Source: Dicaeum eximium (lineage: Eukaryota; Chordata; Aves; Passeriformes; Dicaeidae). From it: DNA of 64,000 nucleotides. Position numbers and translations under genes: made by a program. The notes under the pieces were generated by a model. It did not search any database, had not been told where the DNA came from, and worked only from the letters and a program-made list of their open reading frames with translations. Of this stretch, positions 38,775 through 51,450 are shown piece after piece. The stretch spans positions 1,871,355 to 1,935,354 of the forward strand of contig VWZP01005794.1 of NCBI GenBank assembly GCA_013396995.1, written 5' to 3'. Positions within the stretch are counted from its first letter, which is position 1. Each line of letters starts with the position of its first letter.

Positions 38775-39955
38775 AGACAGTGAAGATTTAATGTTTTCTA
38801 TAGATCCTGTTTTGCATGACTCCTTTCCAGTCTTCTACCTTTATTATTTCAAGGGAGGAATTAAGTAGAGCCAGGAGAGATCAAACCAACTGAGTATCAT
38901 ATTGTCTCCTGGGTTTGTATAAAACAAGTTTGAATATAAGTAAAGAGAACAGGAAAGAAAAGAAAAATTAAATACTTGCTGTAAACCACATGTAATCTTG
39001 TGGCTACACAGAGGCCTAAAGGAAACAGTACTATTCTGGTATTCACCCCCTCTGCTAAAGGACCTGCAAGCCAGCTTGGCCTGAACTTTTGATGTTGGAA
39101 GTTCTCCGATTCTTAGGACATCAATCGCTGCAGTACCTTAGAAATATTACTCCTTCCTGTAAAATCCATTATGTCACAAGTAAAGACAAATAACACCATT
39201 TGGGAACTTTTCTCCACTTGAAACAGATGCCAAAGACATTGACATTTTCTGTTGATATTTCTCACTAACAACTAATCTTGAGCCTGGCAAAGGCATCTTG
39301 ATATGTAGGGTCTTAATGCTAAACTTGTTGGAAGTGACAGATGTTAACCTTATCAAATCAACTCGTTCAAACAGTTACAGTTCTGCTCATTTCAGCTTCA
39401 TTATTAGTCTGTCTAGTTTGAATCTAGATGCAATATCAGCTTCCACTGAAAACTAAGGCTGACATTTTGGAAATTAAAAAAGCAACTGATAGTCTGAGCG
39501 ATTAATTTACCGTTCGTAGCTACATTATTATAAGTTCTTAAAAACAGAAAGGATGCAACAAATAGGAAATAAGATATACTTTGATGCTATTGTGGTACTC
39601 GGTTTCTGCTGTGCAAATATATAAACCAGTGTTATAGGTTGCAATAATTTCTAAAGTACATTTTTGTTTCCTTGAAGAACATAACAAAGGATCAACACCA
39701 ATGTGTCTTAAATAGTATGTTGTTTAATATTTATACTACCTAATAGGTTGAGTATCTATTTACTTTTGAAAATATTTGTTGACTTAGTTTAACGTAGCTT
39801 TGAAAATGTTCTCTAATTTCAGCAGTGCCCTAAGTCATGAGTAACAGAACAGGACAAACCAAGCAGGCAGACATTATGTCAAATTGCAGTGTGCTAATTA
39901 CTAAAGTTATAACTAGCTATAAAAATTAGAGGAAAGTTATCAAGTGATCCTGTTC
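38775..39955. other. Unique AT-rich non-coding DNA
   Basis: No gene or repeat family recognised. The part at about 39000-39140 has a more mixed, CNE-like word composition. Confidence 0.55.
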
Positions 39956-39959
39956 TGGC

Positions 39960-39960
<1 letters not shown>

Positions 39961-39992
<32 letters not shown>
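39961..39992 (+). repeat. Poly(A) run of 32
   Basis: Uninterrupted A tract just upstream of the scaffold gap. No retrocopy is recognisable on its 5' side. Confidence 0.95.
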
Positions 39993-39994
<2 letters not shown>

Positions 39995-40029
39995 AAAACT
40001 TTTTCCCACAAATAATTTCCAAAGGAAAA

Positions 40030-40068
40030 NNNNNNNNNNNNNNNNNNNNNNNNNNNNNNNNNNNNNNN
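40030..40068. other. Assembly gap (39 N)
   Basis: A run of N directly followed by (TG)n. Together with the poly(A) tract 37 bp upstream, this suggests the assembler failed in simple-sequence DNA. The true missing length may differ from 39. Confidence 0.98.
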
Positions 40069-40087
40069 TGTGTGTGTGTGTGTGTGT
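40069..40087 (+). repeat. (TG)n microsatellite cut by the gap
   Basis: At least nine TG units follow the N run. The left end is hidden in the gap. Confidence 0.95.
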
Positions 40088-40089
40088 TG

Positions 40090-43000
40090 AGGACTATCTT
40101 GTGTCAAGATGAGACATCTCATGAGTAAGTTATCAGATGCTAAGTAGTGCCACAGATGTTGAGGGAGCCAGAAGTCTGAAACTGTTGTGAAAAAACAGCA
40201 TGTTAGAAATTATTCACTGATCCACCATTAGCATCTGCAGCCCTACAGAACATCCTGAGTGAGAAACATCATCTATAAAGAGAAGGAAAAGGGATTCCAC
40301 TTGATCTCTAAAGTTCTAGGATTGTTATTGAAATCAGTGATGAAGCAAAACATTATAACGAAGTATGATTAGTAGAGTACAATATTAATTACAGGTGAAA
40401 TAAATTGAGTTTCTCAATTGCCCATCCTTACCATTAACAGTGAGATAAGGTTATACTTGAATCAAGGTGAGTAAGAGGGTGTTATAAGATTAGGAATACT
40501 GTTAAGATACAATGGACCAGAAAGGAAAAAAATGTACCCAGATTTCATTTGGGACAGAGTGAACCAGGATTGCCTGGAAGCCAAAGAGGCTAATGGATGA
40601 GAGCCATTGGAAAAGCATAAAAGTGAAAATATGGTAACAGTAGTCTGCTTATATGTTGCACCAGTCATGTTAACTAAACAGTATCCAGGTTGTTTTCAAG
40701 AATACTAATATTTTCAGGAGTTCCAATGTTGAAAACACACCAAAACCAAATAATATGTCACATATTAATGATCTTTAATGATCAAGGGCAGTTAAAAAAA
40801 TTCCCATCTTGATCAAATCTAAAAGAAGGCAATTAGTTCTAATTCAAGGCAAGATTTACAGAGTACTTGGTAAACAGGTAGGAACCTCACGCTAGAAGCC
40901 TGTTCACATAATCACTCGGCATCCTGAATTTTTCTTTTTAGATTTATGCTTTGATTAATAAGCAATCTGTTTCAACCTATATTATCCATGAAGAGGTTTT
41001 TTACTGAACATCTTACTTCCTCCACAGCTATAAAACAATTAAAAATTTTCATGTAGTTAAGGGGAAAAAAAAAAGGGAAACAAACCTTTTGTATGGTTCT
41101 GAAGCAATTTACATTTCTCTCCAGATACCCAAAGAAATATCTAAATGTGAAACTGATGAAATTCAGAAGAGTAATTTAAGACTGTGTAAGATTACAACTA
41201 AATGTAAGCATTTCCAATTCAATTAGTTGAAACCTACAGTTAAAAATAATTAAGACAGTAGTCCATCTAAAGCTAATATGAACATATTTTAGTGCTTGGT
41301 TTCACATAACTTTCAAAAGGAGAAACCAGTCCTAAAAGACACAGTTTCATGTTAAACATTAACCTTAATTTTCATAAATCACCCAAAAATGCACTCCTCC
41401 AGTAACAACCCATGCTCTAGTAGGTTATGTACTGGTGGTATGTTCTAATAGACCCTGCACTGAAGATTTAAACATAGTGAAAAGTAAATATTTTACATCC
41501 TGTGAAATGAATGATCAGGTAAACATACAGGTGCTGCTTATGTTTTCCTTCCTGTTTCATTTCCCAATGTTTTCTACACCAGTAATTATCACCCAACAGT
41601 TAGTTTTAGTTTAGACTTCCCTGCTTACTATTTAAAGTTCAGCCTGTGTGAATGCATGATCTCTAGCTCACATACAACTTCTGATTTTCATAGTCTTGTA
41701 TTCTTCAGTCCCACTGGAGAAAAAAAGGTTTACTCTGGACTTACTGACAGGAACATTAATAACTTTCTCTGATGGTCTTAAAGAATGAAGTTGAATACAT
41801 TTTAAAATATCTGCATTTCTGTATTTTCTTGTTATACTACTAAAAAAATATATATATGGGCATAATGATAGAATCAAAATGTCATGACTTTTGCACTCAT
41901 TAGAACATTGCTGCTAGTATTTTTGATTAGGGCATAAAACAAATATCATCATGATATCTCTGTTTGTCTTTATTAGAAAATCACACATCAGCTGACTGGT
42001 AACTATTGTTCAATCACTGCCTCTTATTGTCAAGTGAGGCCAAACTGGAGCTCCCCTTTTGCCCACTTAGTTTTCTTTTAATAAAATCTTTTTTATATCT
42101 TAGTAAATTGGAAAAAAAATACTGACTTTACTGAAGGGACCAGCACAATAATGAAAAAATAAAAGGAAAATAATACCAATTTTGTTGAGCATACTTTAAC
42201 AAAACACAAAAGTAACCAACCAAATTGTCTGCAATGGAGATTAAAAAGAAACCCAACAAAACCGCCCAAAACTTCAAATGAACAATGTGTATAATGGTAT
42301 AAGTTGTTTATAATGACCTTGTGTCCTATCAGAACAAAGTCAGAAATAAACTCGTGACTTTTGGCAGGGAAAAAGAAAGGAAACTAAAATAATTCCAAAT
42401 AGGTAGCTGGATTTAGCCAGTGTTATAATACAGACAAGAGTTAAACTTTTCTAAAAATGAAGTATTCAGAAACTATTTATTTGACAAAAATTATGCTGAT
42501 GATAGAATGATTTCAAAATGACACTACTTCAGAAGGGTTACGTCCATTCCTCTGGGTGATTTTTTTCACTCTATAATAAATAGTTCACTAAGAGACTTTA
42601 TTTCTTTCAAAATACTTTAATTTTTACAACTTTTTATGTCAGTTTTTTTCATTAAGGGATTCTAAAATTTTGTTTCTAGAAGTGAACAGTGAAAATTTCT
42701 TTATTTGTATAATTTTTTGCCTTTTTTTTTTTGTTACTATATTCACTTTTCTAAGGTGTCTCACCTAATGAACAACTTCTGCAGACAATGCATTCAATGT
42801 TAATTACACACACATGAACAATTCAAACAAAGTCAGTGACCTCCAAGAGATGTTGGAGAGGCCCAGTACAGCAGAAGGTTCTGGATGGACTTTGTATGAC
42901 AACAATCTGACTTAAGAAAATTAAAAAAAAATAAAATACAAATAAACATACCCCAACAAAAAAATTCTACACAAATATGGGAAAAAAAATCTATAAAGAA

Positions 43001-44195
43001 CTCTGATAGCTAAATGTTGGATAATATTAAAGATTTCATTAAAATATTTCAAGTTTCAACTGCATTAGGAAGCTGAAAACAGGCTCTCCAGAATAAATTC
43101 GTGGATTTAAAAGACCTTTTGTTTTTTGACATAAATATATTTCATTAAAAAATCTGTTTGTATGTTTCTAACCAGAATGTGTATCAAAGGGAGAGGCTGA
43201 GTGAAAGGCAAATAATTATTTCTAAATACTATGAGCCAAACCCAAATGCTTATGTAAGAAAATGAATTGTGCTCATATATAAAAGTATATCCAAGAGAAA
43301 AATTTTAAAAATCATGAGTACACAGAGAGTTCTTTAAACCTAATGAGAATTTGAACAAATTACTTCTTTAATAAATATTAAAATTTGGGTTGCAGTTCTT
43401 TCTGGCAGTTTGGGTGGTGTGTTTTACCAAAAGTTATTAAAAGCAACAAACAAAACATTCTGAAGATGCTTATTTACAATCTAACTTTGTAACTATGAGA
43501 TAATTAAACTGCTAAGTTCTCCTTTCCAATTTGTACGGTAGACCTCCAGCTTTTCTATTTTCTCTACAACATTTTCTTTAAACAAAGTTCCATACAAGAA
43601 CTCTGAAAGCATTAAAAATAGTCCCAGGTAAATTTAAAAAAAAATCAAACTGCAGTAATCCACCTTCTCTTAAGCAGTGGGACTAACTCTTTTTTTTTTT
43701 ATGTGAGCCATAAAATCTGATTTTTAGATTGAGTAAAACAATGAAGAAATAATAATGAGTGGAAGAATTATCAAGTAAATGTTTAGTATGTTAACAATGA
43801 TCACCTCCACACCACAGCATGAAGAAGCATAAAGTAACAAAGAAGGCAGAAAAATTCAGAAAACAAATACATTGCTTAATTATATTTAGTGGACTGTATC
43901 TAATGGACTTCCCTCCCCACTCCAGCTTCAGTTGAGCAGCAAAGTGCTTATGGAATCAGGCCACCAGATCACTTTGAAAGCCAGAGCTGCCTCAGAGAGC
44001 AGTAATTGGTTGCTGCTCCTGCTCGCCTCCCCACAGTTCAACAGCCTCCGTCGTGGCACAGATCAGGAGGACACATAAGTAACCTGGCAATTTTCAAATA
44101 CAGTTTTAGGAGAGGGAAGAAAATAGTAGCTTTCCTCAGCAGAGTGCTGTGGTGCCTGCACAGACTGGTAATAAAGAATAATAGATGGACTAGAT
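40090..44195. other. Unique AT-rich non-coding DNA
   Basis: No gene or interspersed repeat recognised. The DNA becomes less AT-rich from about 43900. Confidence 0.6.
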
Positions 44196-44199
44196 GGTG

Positions 44200-44440
44200 A
44201 ATAAAGTCAGCAGAAAAGGTGGGCCAGTGGGAAGTGGGACAAACATCAGACAAAATTTTCCTTGACATTGTGAAGGGCTTTAACTCTGCAAATGCTGGCT
44301 CAGACTTCAATTTCAAAGGACCATCAGCCTGCTGTGTTATGAATAGGTGTGCTCCAGCAAAATGGAAAGTCGTGGTAGACTTTAATCTGAAGAGTTATCT
44401 GCGCTGTGAAACCATCTGAATGGTTACAGGAATTATCATG
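44200..44440. promoter_or_regulatory. Candidate conserved non-coding element
   Basis: A non-repetitive segment with mixed composition and few homopolymers, unlike its surroundings. Overlapping frames on both strands (44219-44419 plus, 44038-44316 minus) remain open for 66-92 codons but show no domain, and no flanking splice signals define an exon. Conservation cannot be measured from one sequence, so this call is a judgement on texture only. Confidence 0.2.
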
Positions 44441-44449
44441 CATTTTTAT

Positions 44450-46160
44450 TTTAAAAAAAATCAGTGCTGAAATCATCCATCCCATTTAACGACCACCCAA
44501 ATTGGAAAAAAGGATAAAAGGGACAATTTCCAAGATTCTCAAATCTGTCTTGTCTGCTCAGCAATATAAAATATGACTTAACACAAAATATGTGTGGTTT
44601 TCTTGTATTTACATAACTGTGCAAAAAATTTATGAATTTTTTTTGCCCAAATGAAGACTTGCAATGTTTCCTGCTACTTACTGAAAGCTGTTGTCATGGA
44701 ATGCCAGCACCTCTTCTTGGCTTAATTCCAGGTCTAAGATAGGCATGCATAGGGAAAGACCTGGATTTAGGATTCATAATTCCCTCAAAATGAGTCTAAA
44801 AGATCTTTCAAACAACCTACTCAATACAAAATTGCTTATTCTCCCATCTAGTTTCTATTAAGAGTTAGTAACAAACCATTATACCACTTATATTGCCATA
44901 GCTCTTCTCAAGTTCTGTCTAAAACTGTCAGTGCATACTGATTTGAAAGAGAATGTTACATTTCTAAAGAATTTATTTACTAAGGCTTCAAATCTGCCAT
45001 GCAACCCTGCCAGATATTTAATATTCAACAGCAAAATACCTTATTTAAATTAAAATCATGTAATTTATTCTACTTTTTGTACTAGATAACCAAAGAAAAT
45101 GCTGTATATCCACACCAGAAAAATATTAGGATTTCTAAAGAAAGGTTTTGACAATCATTACTTCTTTGGAGATAGTGTTCAATATGAATAGTAAACACTG
45201 AGTTTCTCAATTGAAATTTAAATCTGAATGGAGCACCCATTCAAGGACAAAACAGTTATACAAAGAAAGGCTTGACTGCAAGTCAAGATCCTCTAGAATG
45301 AAAATGATACACTTGCATAAGCAAAACGCCCTAGAAATGCATCCTAGCATCTGAGACGAATAAATTCCTGAAAGTTTACTAACATCTTGAAACAGATACA
45401 ATTTTGAACATAAAGGGATGTCTCTTTAACCAGATTCTTTCTTTTTTCACTCTATTTATGTCTCTAAAACTCAGAATCTTTTTTCAAGAATATTTGAGTT
45501 GCAGAAAAAATAATTACTTTCATAGTTATACCTGAATATTCTTCTGACATAAAAAATAATATGAGGTAGGCTGATAAGCCACCCAAATCCATTCCTGTGG
45601 CAACCCCTATGTATTTATGCTCACCTAATCCATTCTACATTGAGCCACATGGAATTCTGGCCAAGACAGTGGAAGATTTCTTGGACCTGAGGTTTCTTGC
45701 ATTGCTTCTATTATTAATTACATTACAGACAGATCCTAAGGATAAACTAGGATTGCTATTAGCAGTTATGAAATTTGCTCTTGTTTTGACACAGACTTCA
45801 GTGTGATCTCCACTATTTCATTTTTTTCTATATATTTGTCTTTATTTTTATAAAATAGAATGGTTATATTTTTCTGCTTTCCAGGAGTTCTGTGAAAATG
45901 TGTATGCTAATGTTTACCTGGAAATCAGATTCCAAAACAGTGTAAATAACAACTTACCCACAGGAAAAAAAAAACAAAACCAACAAAATATCATGAAATA
46001 TATTAAGAAGAGGTGGGATTGTGACAACCTCAATATTGTTGCACTTAAATTAAAACATCCATGTGAAAACATGACAGTATAAGGTTCGGGGGGTGGTTGT
46101 GCACTATTGCACACAGCTTGCATATCTATAGTGATGAATCATCTTGAAAACATCTTCATC
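44450..46160. other. Unique AT-rich non-coding DNA
   Basis: No gene or repeat recognised before the hairpin at 46177. Confidence 0.6.
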
Positions 46161-46176
46161 TTGGACTAAATAGACA

Positions 46177-46266
46177 TTTTCAGTGATTCTTCAGTTATTT
46201 TGCATCTATTTCCATAAATAGACATTTTGTGTCTATTTATGGAAATAGATGCAAAATCACTGAAAA
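46177..46266. repeat. Near-perfect inverted repeat forming a 37-bp stem hairpin
   Basis: The arms 46198-46224 and 46230-46256 are perfect reverse complements over 27 bp with a 5-nt loop (ttttg). The stem continues for 10 bp (46177-46186 with 46257-46266) after an 11-nt bulge on the left arm (46187-46197). A 14-bp word, taaatagacatttt, also occurs as a direct repeat at 46167-46180 and 46215-46228. There is no terminal-repeat or target-duplication pattern of a known MITE. The structure fits a fold-back template-switch event or a cruciform-prone site. A small-RNA precursor is possible but the stem is more perfect and the loop smaller than usual for microRNA. Confidence 0.9.
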
Positions 46267-46448
46267 CAAAGAGGATTTCAGAAAATTGCTTGAAATGAAA
46301 AACACTCATTCGATATTAGTCCCTCCATTTCCAAGGTATTATAACTTCAAGTGGGGTTGAAGTAATCTGAAGTTTTTGAAAGCAGGAAACTGAACTCAAT
46401 GTGGTAATCTTTTACAGTACTACAAGCATGTGAAAAATGCCATGGGGC

Positions 46449-46486
46449 TTTTATTTATTTGTTTTATTTAATTTATTTTTTATTTT
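46449..46486 (+). repeat. T-rich (ATTT)-like low-complexity tract
   Basis: Impure TTTA/ATTT units. Confidence 0.75.
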
Positions 46487-46489
46487 GTG

Positions 46490-48180
46490 TTACTTGATGC
46501 ATTTACCGTACAGTTTAAGGTTCTTGCACTTAATAGAAAAGAAAAAGAAAAAAGAGAGAATAAAGACAAAAAAATTGCCTATGTTTGAAGAAAGCTTGAG
46601 GCCAATGAACTCCAGGAGGTAGAAGACAATGGGTTTGATTTACCAAAACCGATTAACTACAGTTTAAGTTAGGATGCACAAAAACTTGATATGATGTTTC
46701 CTGAACGCCATCCCTTGCAACTCTTGCAAACTCTAGTGGCATTGCATTTAGCCAGCCTCACGCAGCAACAATCTGCAACATCTAGGCCTAGCAGAACTTG
46801 TCAGCCTGGGCTTTATTCAACTTTTTATTTTGCCACGTGTGGGAGCTCTTTAAGTAAAAATTGTGCAAATACTTTCTCATAGCAGAGAGACTTTCAAGGC
46901 AACAGTCTTTGATAACACGTGAATGTTTTCTTTCAAGTAGTTCCAGTTTAGAGAAACAAGTAGCACAAATAAATCCAAACAACTCAAGAACCAGAACACG
47001 GCATGAGAAATATCAGAGAAAAAGAACAAACATTATAGTAAACGTTACAGTGAACTTGTATCTGAAAACACAGCTGCCAAAAGATCTATTTCTGGGCACT
47101 TTAGTAAAAGCAAAGCACACATTTTTGACAGCTGTAGTCCAAGGACACATTTCCATTTGCACTTCTAACTTATACAGTTGAGAAGATGAAGGACTACACT
47201 ATCATTGCCAAGCCTTTTTTTGAAAGCAGCTGTTCAAAACATCTCAGAATAATCTGCTGGCTGTAGCACTACAACCCGGTGCTCCTCTACCACTTGCTAA
47301 GACAAAAACATAAAATCACATTACCCTCACGCATTTCAAAGGTTATTTAAAAACTATAAACACTTACTCCAAGGCTCCAGAGAAAATCCTATGTCTGGCA
47401 AAAATTCCACTACAATTATCACTGTCAATTATGCAGCTGATGTATGTAAATGAGGCAGTAGAAATAAAATTCATAGGCTACTAGGAATATGAAAAGGATT
47501 AATTTATAGTACTTACATTTATATTCAGTCACATGTGTAAATTACAAGCACAAACAACTGATTTTTCTCTATAGCATTAAAAAATACTTCCTTGCATTTT
47601 AAAAAGGCCTATCTTGATACTTTATATTAAGAGAGAGATCAATTGTATGCTTCTGGTTTTAAAACCTTATAAATTCTTACAGAAACATGATTGATAAGAG
47701 AGAAGAAAAAGTAAACTTCTTAGCAATTTTCATGTAATAATAGAATGCAGTAAAAGTGATTTTAAAAACAAACAAATTCATTGTATCACTGCAACATGAC
47801 TGAAGGTCACATGGTCCCCAATGACCCTACATTTCATAGACATTTAAACTCTATAATTCTCTTTTTTCTTACATAAAGACCATGCCATTTTTCTGGCACT
47901 TTATCTGTTTTAGATAGGGTCTTGTACAAATACATCTTGAAGAAGCACTGCTGCTCACTGTTCCTTTATCCTAGGAGCAATGGCAAGTGAAGGAATAGGA
48001 AAGGCACAGACTTTGCGAACTTCATAGAAGCTCCTAGGATGATTATGGGGTCTTTGTAAAAGAATGTGGTTATAAAATACAAATACTCATGGCATTTGCA
48101 GTTAAATAGAACATGAAATCAAAATCCATGGGAATAAAATTAAAATGCTATTTGTCATTATAATTGGAAGAAAAATTAGC
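46490..48180. other. Unique AT-rich non-coding DNA
   Basis: No gene recognised. Frames of 61-106 codons at 46691-47181 look random. Confidence 0.6.
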
Positions 48181-48184
48181 AACA

Positions 48185-48575
48185 TAGGGCAATTTCCATT
48201 GGAAGATCTGGAAACTATTTAGTCCAAGCCCAAACTCAAAGTAGATCCAATTGTGTTGTGATGCCCTAGGCCTTGTTCAGCAAAAGATGGAGGTTCCTGA
48301 GCTTTTCTGGGCAACCTGTTCCCATCAGAATTTTTTTCCTTATATCTAATCAGAATTTCCTTTCTCATATTATCACTGTGTTCTCAAATAATCTGTTGCG
48401 TCTTTTCCCATCTACTAGCTCCAGATTAGGCTGAAGGCAAACATTCCCCAACTCTTCAGACCTTCTCTTCAAGCTTGAAGAGAGTCAATTTTTCCACCAT
48501 CACCTCATTTATCGTGTGTTCCAGATCTCTGATAATCATGGTGAGACTCCATTGGAGATGCTCACAAGGTAGTCT
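48185..48575 (-). mobile_element. CR1 LINE 3' region, old and degraded
   Basis: On the plus strand the CR1 3'-region landmarks appear in the order expected for a minus-strand element: atttagtccaagcccaaact, then ttctgggcaacctgttccc, then ccttatatctaatcagaattt, then agaccttctcttcaagcttg and finally tgtgttccagatctctgata. Divergence is high and small indels are evident. About 390 bp remain, without coding capacity. The element lies in the same orientation as the two other CR1 pieces. Confidence 0.88.
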
Positions 48576-51422
48576 GGGGGAAACACCAGATAAAATTTAG
48601 AACATCAGAACAACTGATTAAAAATTAATGCCCTTGTCTGATGTGTCATTTTCAAAGTCCCTGTTCAGTTATCATACAGATCCAAAAGCTCCCGAGTAAC
48701 AGTTTTTTTCCTGAGAGCATACTGTTAGAATACTGCAAGGTCAAAAGCAGTCGTAAAAATCACTTGTGTAACCAAAATAGACGTATTGATGGTTGATCCA
48801 AAGCCCATGAGAAGCCATCAGCAAAGAAAATCTCATTCACAACCTATGACTTTCCCAGAGTAAAGACAAAAAAAATTCTAATGATGTAAAAGTAGAGAGA
48901 AGGGAGGAAGAAATTTTGGAGTTTGTTTCATTAGTGAAACCAACAGGACTCAGTTTTTCTTTTTCTTCCTTTCTGATTTTTTTGTAAAATCTTATTCTTT
49001 TTGTAAATTCTTATTCTAGAATTTCCTTCACAGTGCCTTGTGCATTATACTGTTTTCATTTATGCAGTACTTTGAGGCACAGGAGACAAAAAAGAAAAAA
49101 ATATATCTTGCAGTTAGGAAACAAAACCAGTATTATTTTAGTATAAGTGTCAAAAAACCATGGATTTCCAATGGCATATATATGAATTATACAAAAGACT
49201 GCAGAAAACAAGTTTACTCAAAGCCTATAAACTACTGAGATTAACATTCAATGTTAATATCCCATGCTGACATGTTTCTTTTGTTAAAGAAACAGTGCAT
49301 ATTTAGAAGAAGTAGTGCCCATGAAATATCTCCCAAAGTGGCATGTGAGTGTTGTAAGTACACATTTGCACTTAGCAAAACCACACTCCCTGACTTTACT
49401 TGTGTAGTTTCTGAATAGAGTGGATTAATATATTGCCTCCTGCTTGCTGCAAGATTCTACAACAAAAATTTAAAAAAGGTAAAGGGTGTCATATTTTCTT
49501 TGTACATCGAAAGCATCTGCTTAAGTTTTTCAGGGACAGGGAAAACAGAATCAGTTACTGTGCAGGTCCATATTTTTACCTTATAGGACTGTTCACAATG
49601 ACATTTAGGTATACTACAGAGTATATAAAAACTCCATGTAAATCAAATAGGATGACACAGAATTTTATTTAGGTATATAAAAGTTCTTTGAAGAAATTAA
49701 GCTATTTGTGCTATCGTTCACAGTGCGCTTGAACTGAGTATGTAGAATCATTCAATAGGCTTTTTATTTTTATAAAAGAAAATGAGAAACTTTTGAGGCT
49801 TGCTAGCTGACTTTTCTTGTGTGTTAAAACTGCCCAATTTAATAAAAACAAAAAAAGTGCTTGTTTGCATCAATTAAGATTAAAAAAATTGTTTCTCCCA
49901 TGGTATCTATTTCAACTTAAATATTAAGAAAATAGGTAAAACTCTTTCAGCCTATCAAAAATTTAATTAGTAGTACTAGAAGAGGCAGGTGGATGCAAAA
50001 TTTGTAATTTGTGAGGGAATCAAAATCATTGACTTGCAAGCTCTTCCATCAGCTAAAGATACATGTAAGTGAATGTGCATTTAGTGAAGCTGCATTTTGT
50101 AATACTGTCTTCAAATATCTTTCTGGACAGATAATGCAATTAAGCATTACTGAGTACTTGTTTAAAATATTGTCTCACTACGCATGTTATCTTTAAAGAC
50201 CTAGAAAGTTGTGTTAAATTTCACTGGCGAAGCTTCTACAGTGTGAGCATTATCTTACAGAGCTGACAGTTACAGAGGATTATGGCGGTAAAATCTTTCT
50301 GCACAGATGGAGATAAATTATTCATCTTTTTTTTATGAATACTACACATTAAAACAATATAGATAGACAGTCAGGTGGGTGCACAGGTACAGCTCTTTGT
50401 ACTAGAAATATCTTTGTGGTTTTAATAGTGAGGCTTCAAAGACAAATACTCTGGTGTCTGCATTTATAGCTACTGTTAGTTGAAAGACAAAATCATACCA
50501 AGAAGACTTCACTTCATATCATTACTTCACAAAATCAAAACAAAATATGCAGAAACCTATGTTTTCTTTCATCACAGAATAAAAGTAGAAAGTTCACTTT
50601 GAGGAGCCGCTCTGCATTTTTATTTCATAGCTGAATATCTATTTGATTTTGAGTTTTTCCTCTTTTTTGGAGGAGAAACCACGGGATTTAAGGAACATAC
50701 ACTCACATTGATGGACTTGAAATGCTGACAACATGAAGCAAAAATTCAAGATTTACATAAATTATTTTCATCAATAGCACAGTATGAGGTGCTTGGTTGA
50801 AAATTTTTTCTGAGTAAAAGAGAGAGAATCTTACAAAGTAATTTGAACATGAAAGCACAAGAAAAGCCTAACAGAATTTGCTTCTTCAATCCATTTTGTG
50901 AGATTTATTAGAAACCATTCTATATTCTTAATAACAAGCACAACCTAACATATGACTAACTTCTACTTGTTTATTTTGGTTATTTTTTTCCTAATACACA
51001 ATTGCTATAATTGTTGCAATCGATGCACAATAACAAGTCAGTGAACTGAAGTACCGCATATGCCATCACTAAACACTTGATTTTTTTATCAATTTTGCAA
51101 AGTTCTGGTTTTGATTTTTTTTTTTTAAAGCATTATTTGACAATTATGTGCGAGAATCCTAAACACCCATCTAACTTCCATTTCAGACAACCCTTATTTA
51201 ACAGTCAAGGGGAAGTCAGTGGACAAGACTGGTTTGTACTGTGACATTTTCTGCCCCAAGAGCAGGTTTCAAAGCGCCTTGAATATACATCCATTACTAA
51301 TGGAAATGCTCTAATCCCACAGCAGACACCATGAAACTTTTAGGCAAAAAACACTCTCTTCCATCCCTCTTGCTTTATGAGACAAGTTTTTGTATTTCAT
51401 CCCCTGACCAGAAGTACACAAG

Positions 51423-51450
51423 AATTCCTTCTTGGGAATTCCTTCTTGGG
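51423..51450 (+). repeat. 14-bp perfect tandem duplication
   Basis: The unit aattccttcttggg occurs twice in tandem. It was probably produced by replication slippage. Confidence 0.95.

Noticed and set aside
38539..38868. 109-codon Lys/Thr/Pro-rich frame
   Set aside because: Artefact of the A/C-rich block at 38668-38770.
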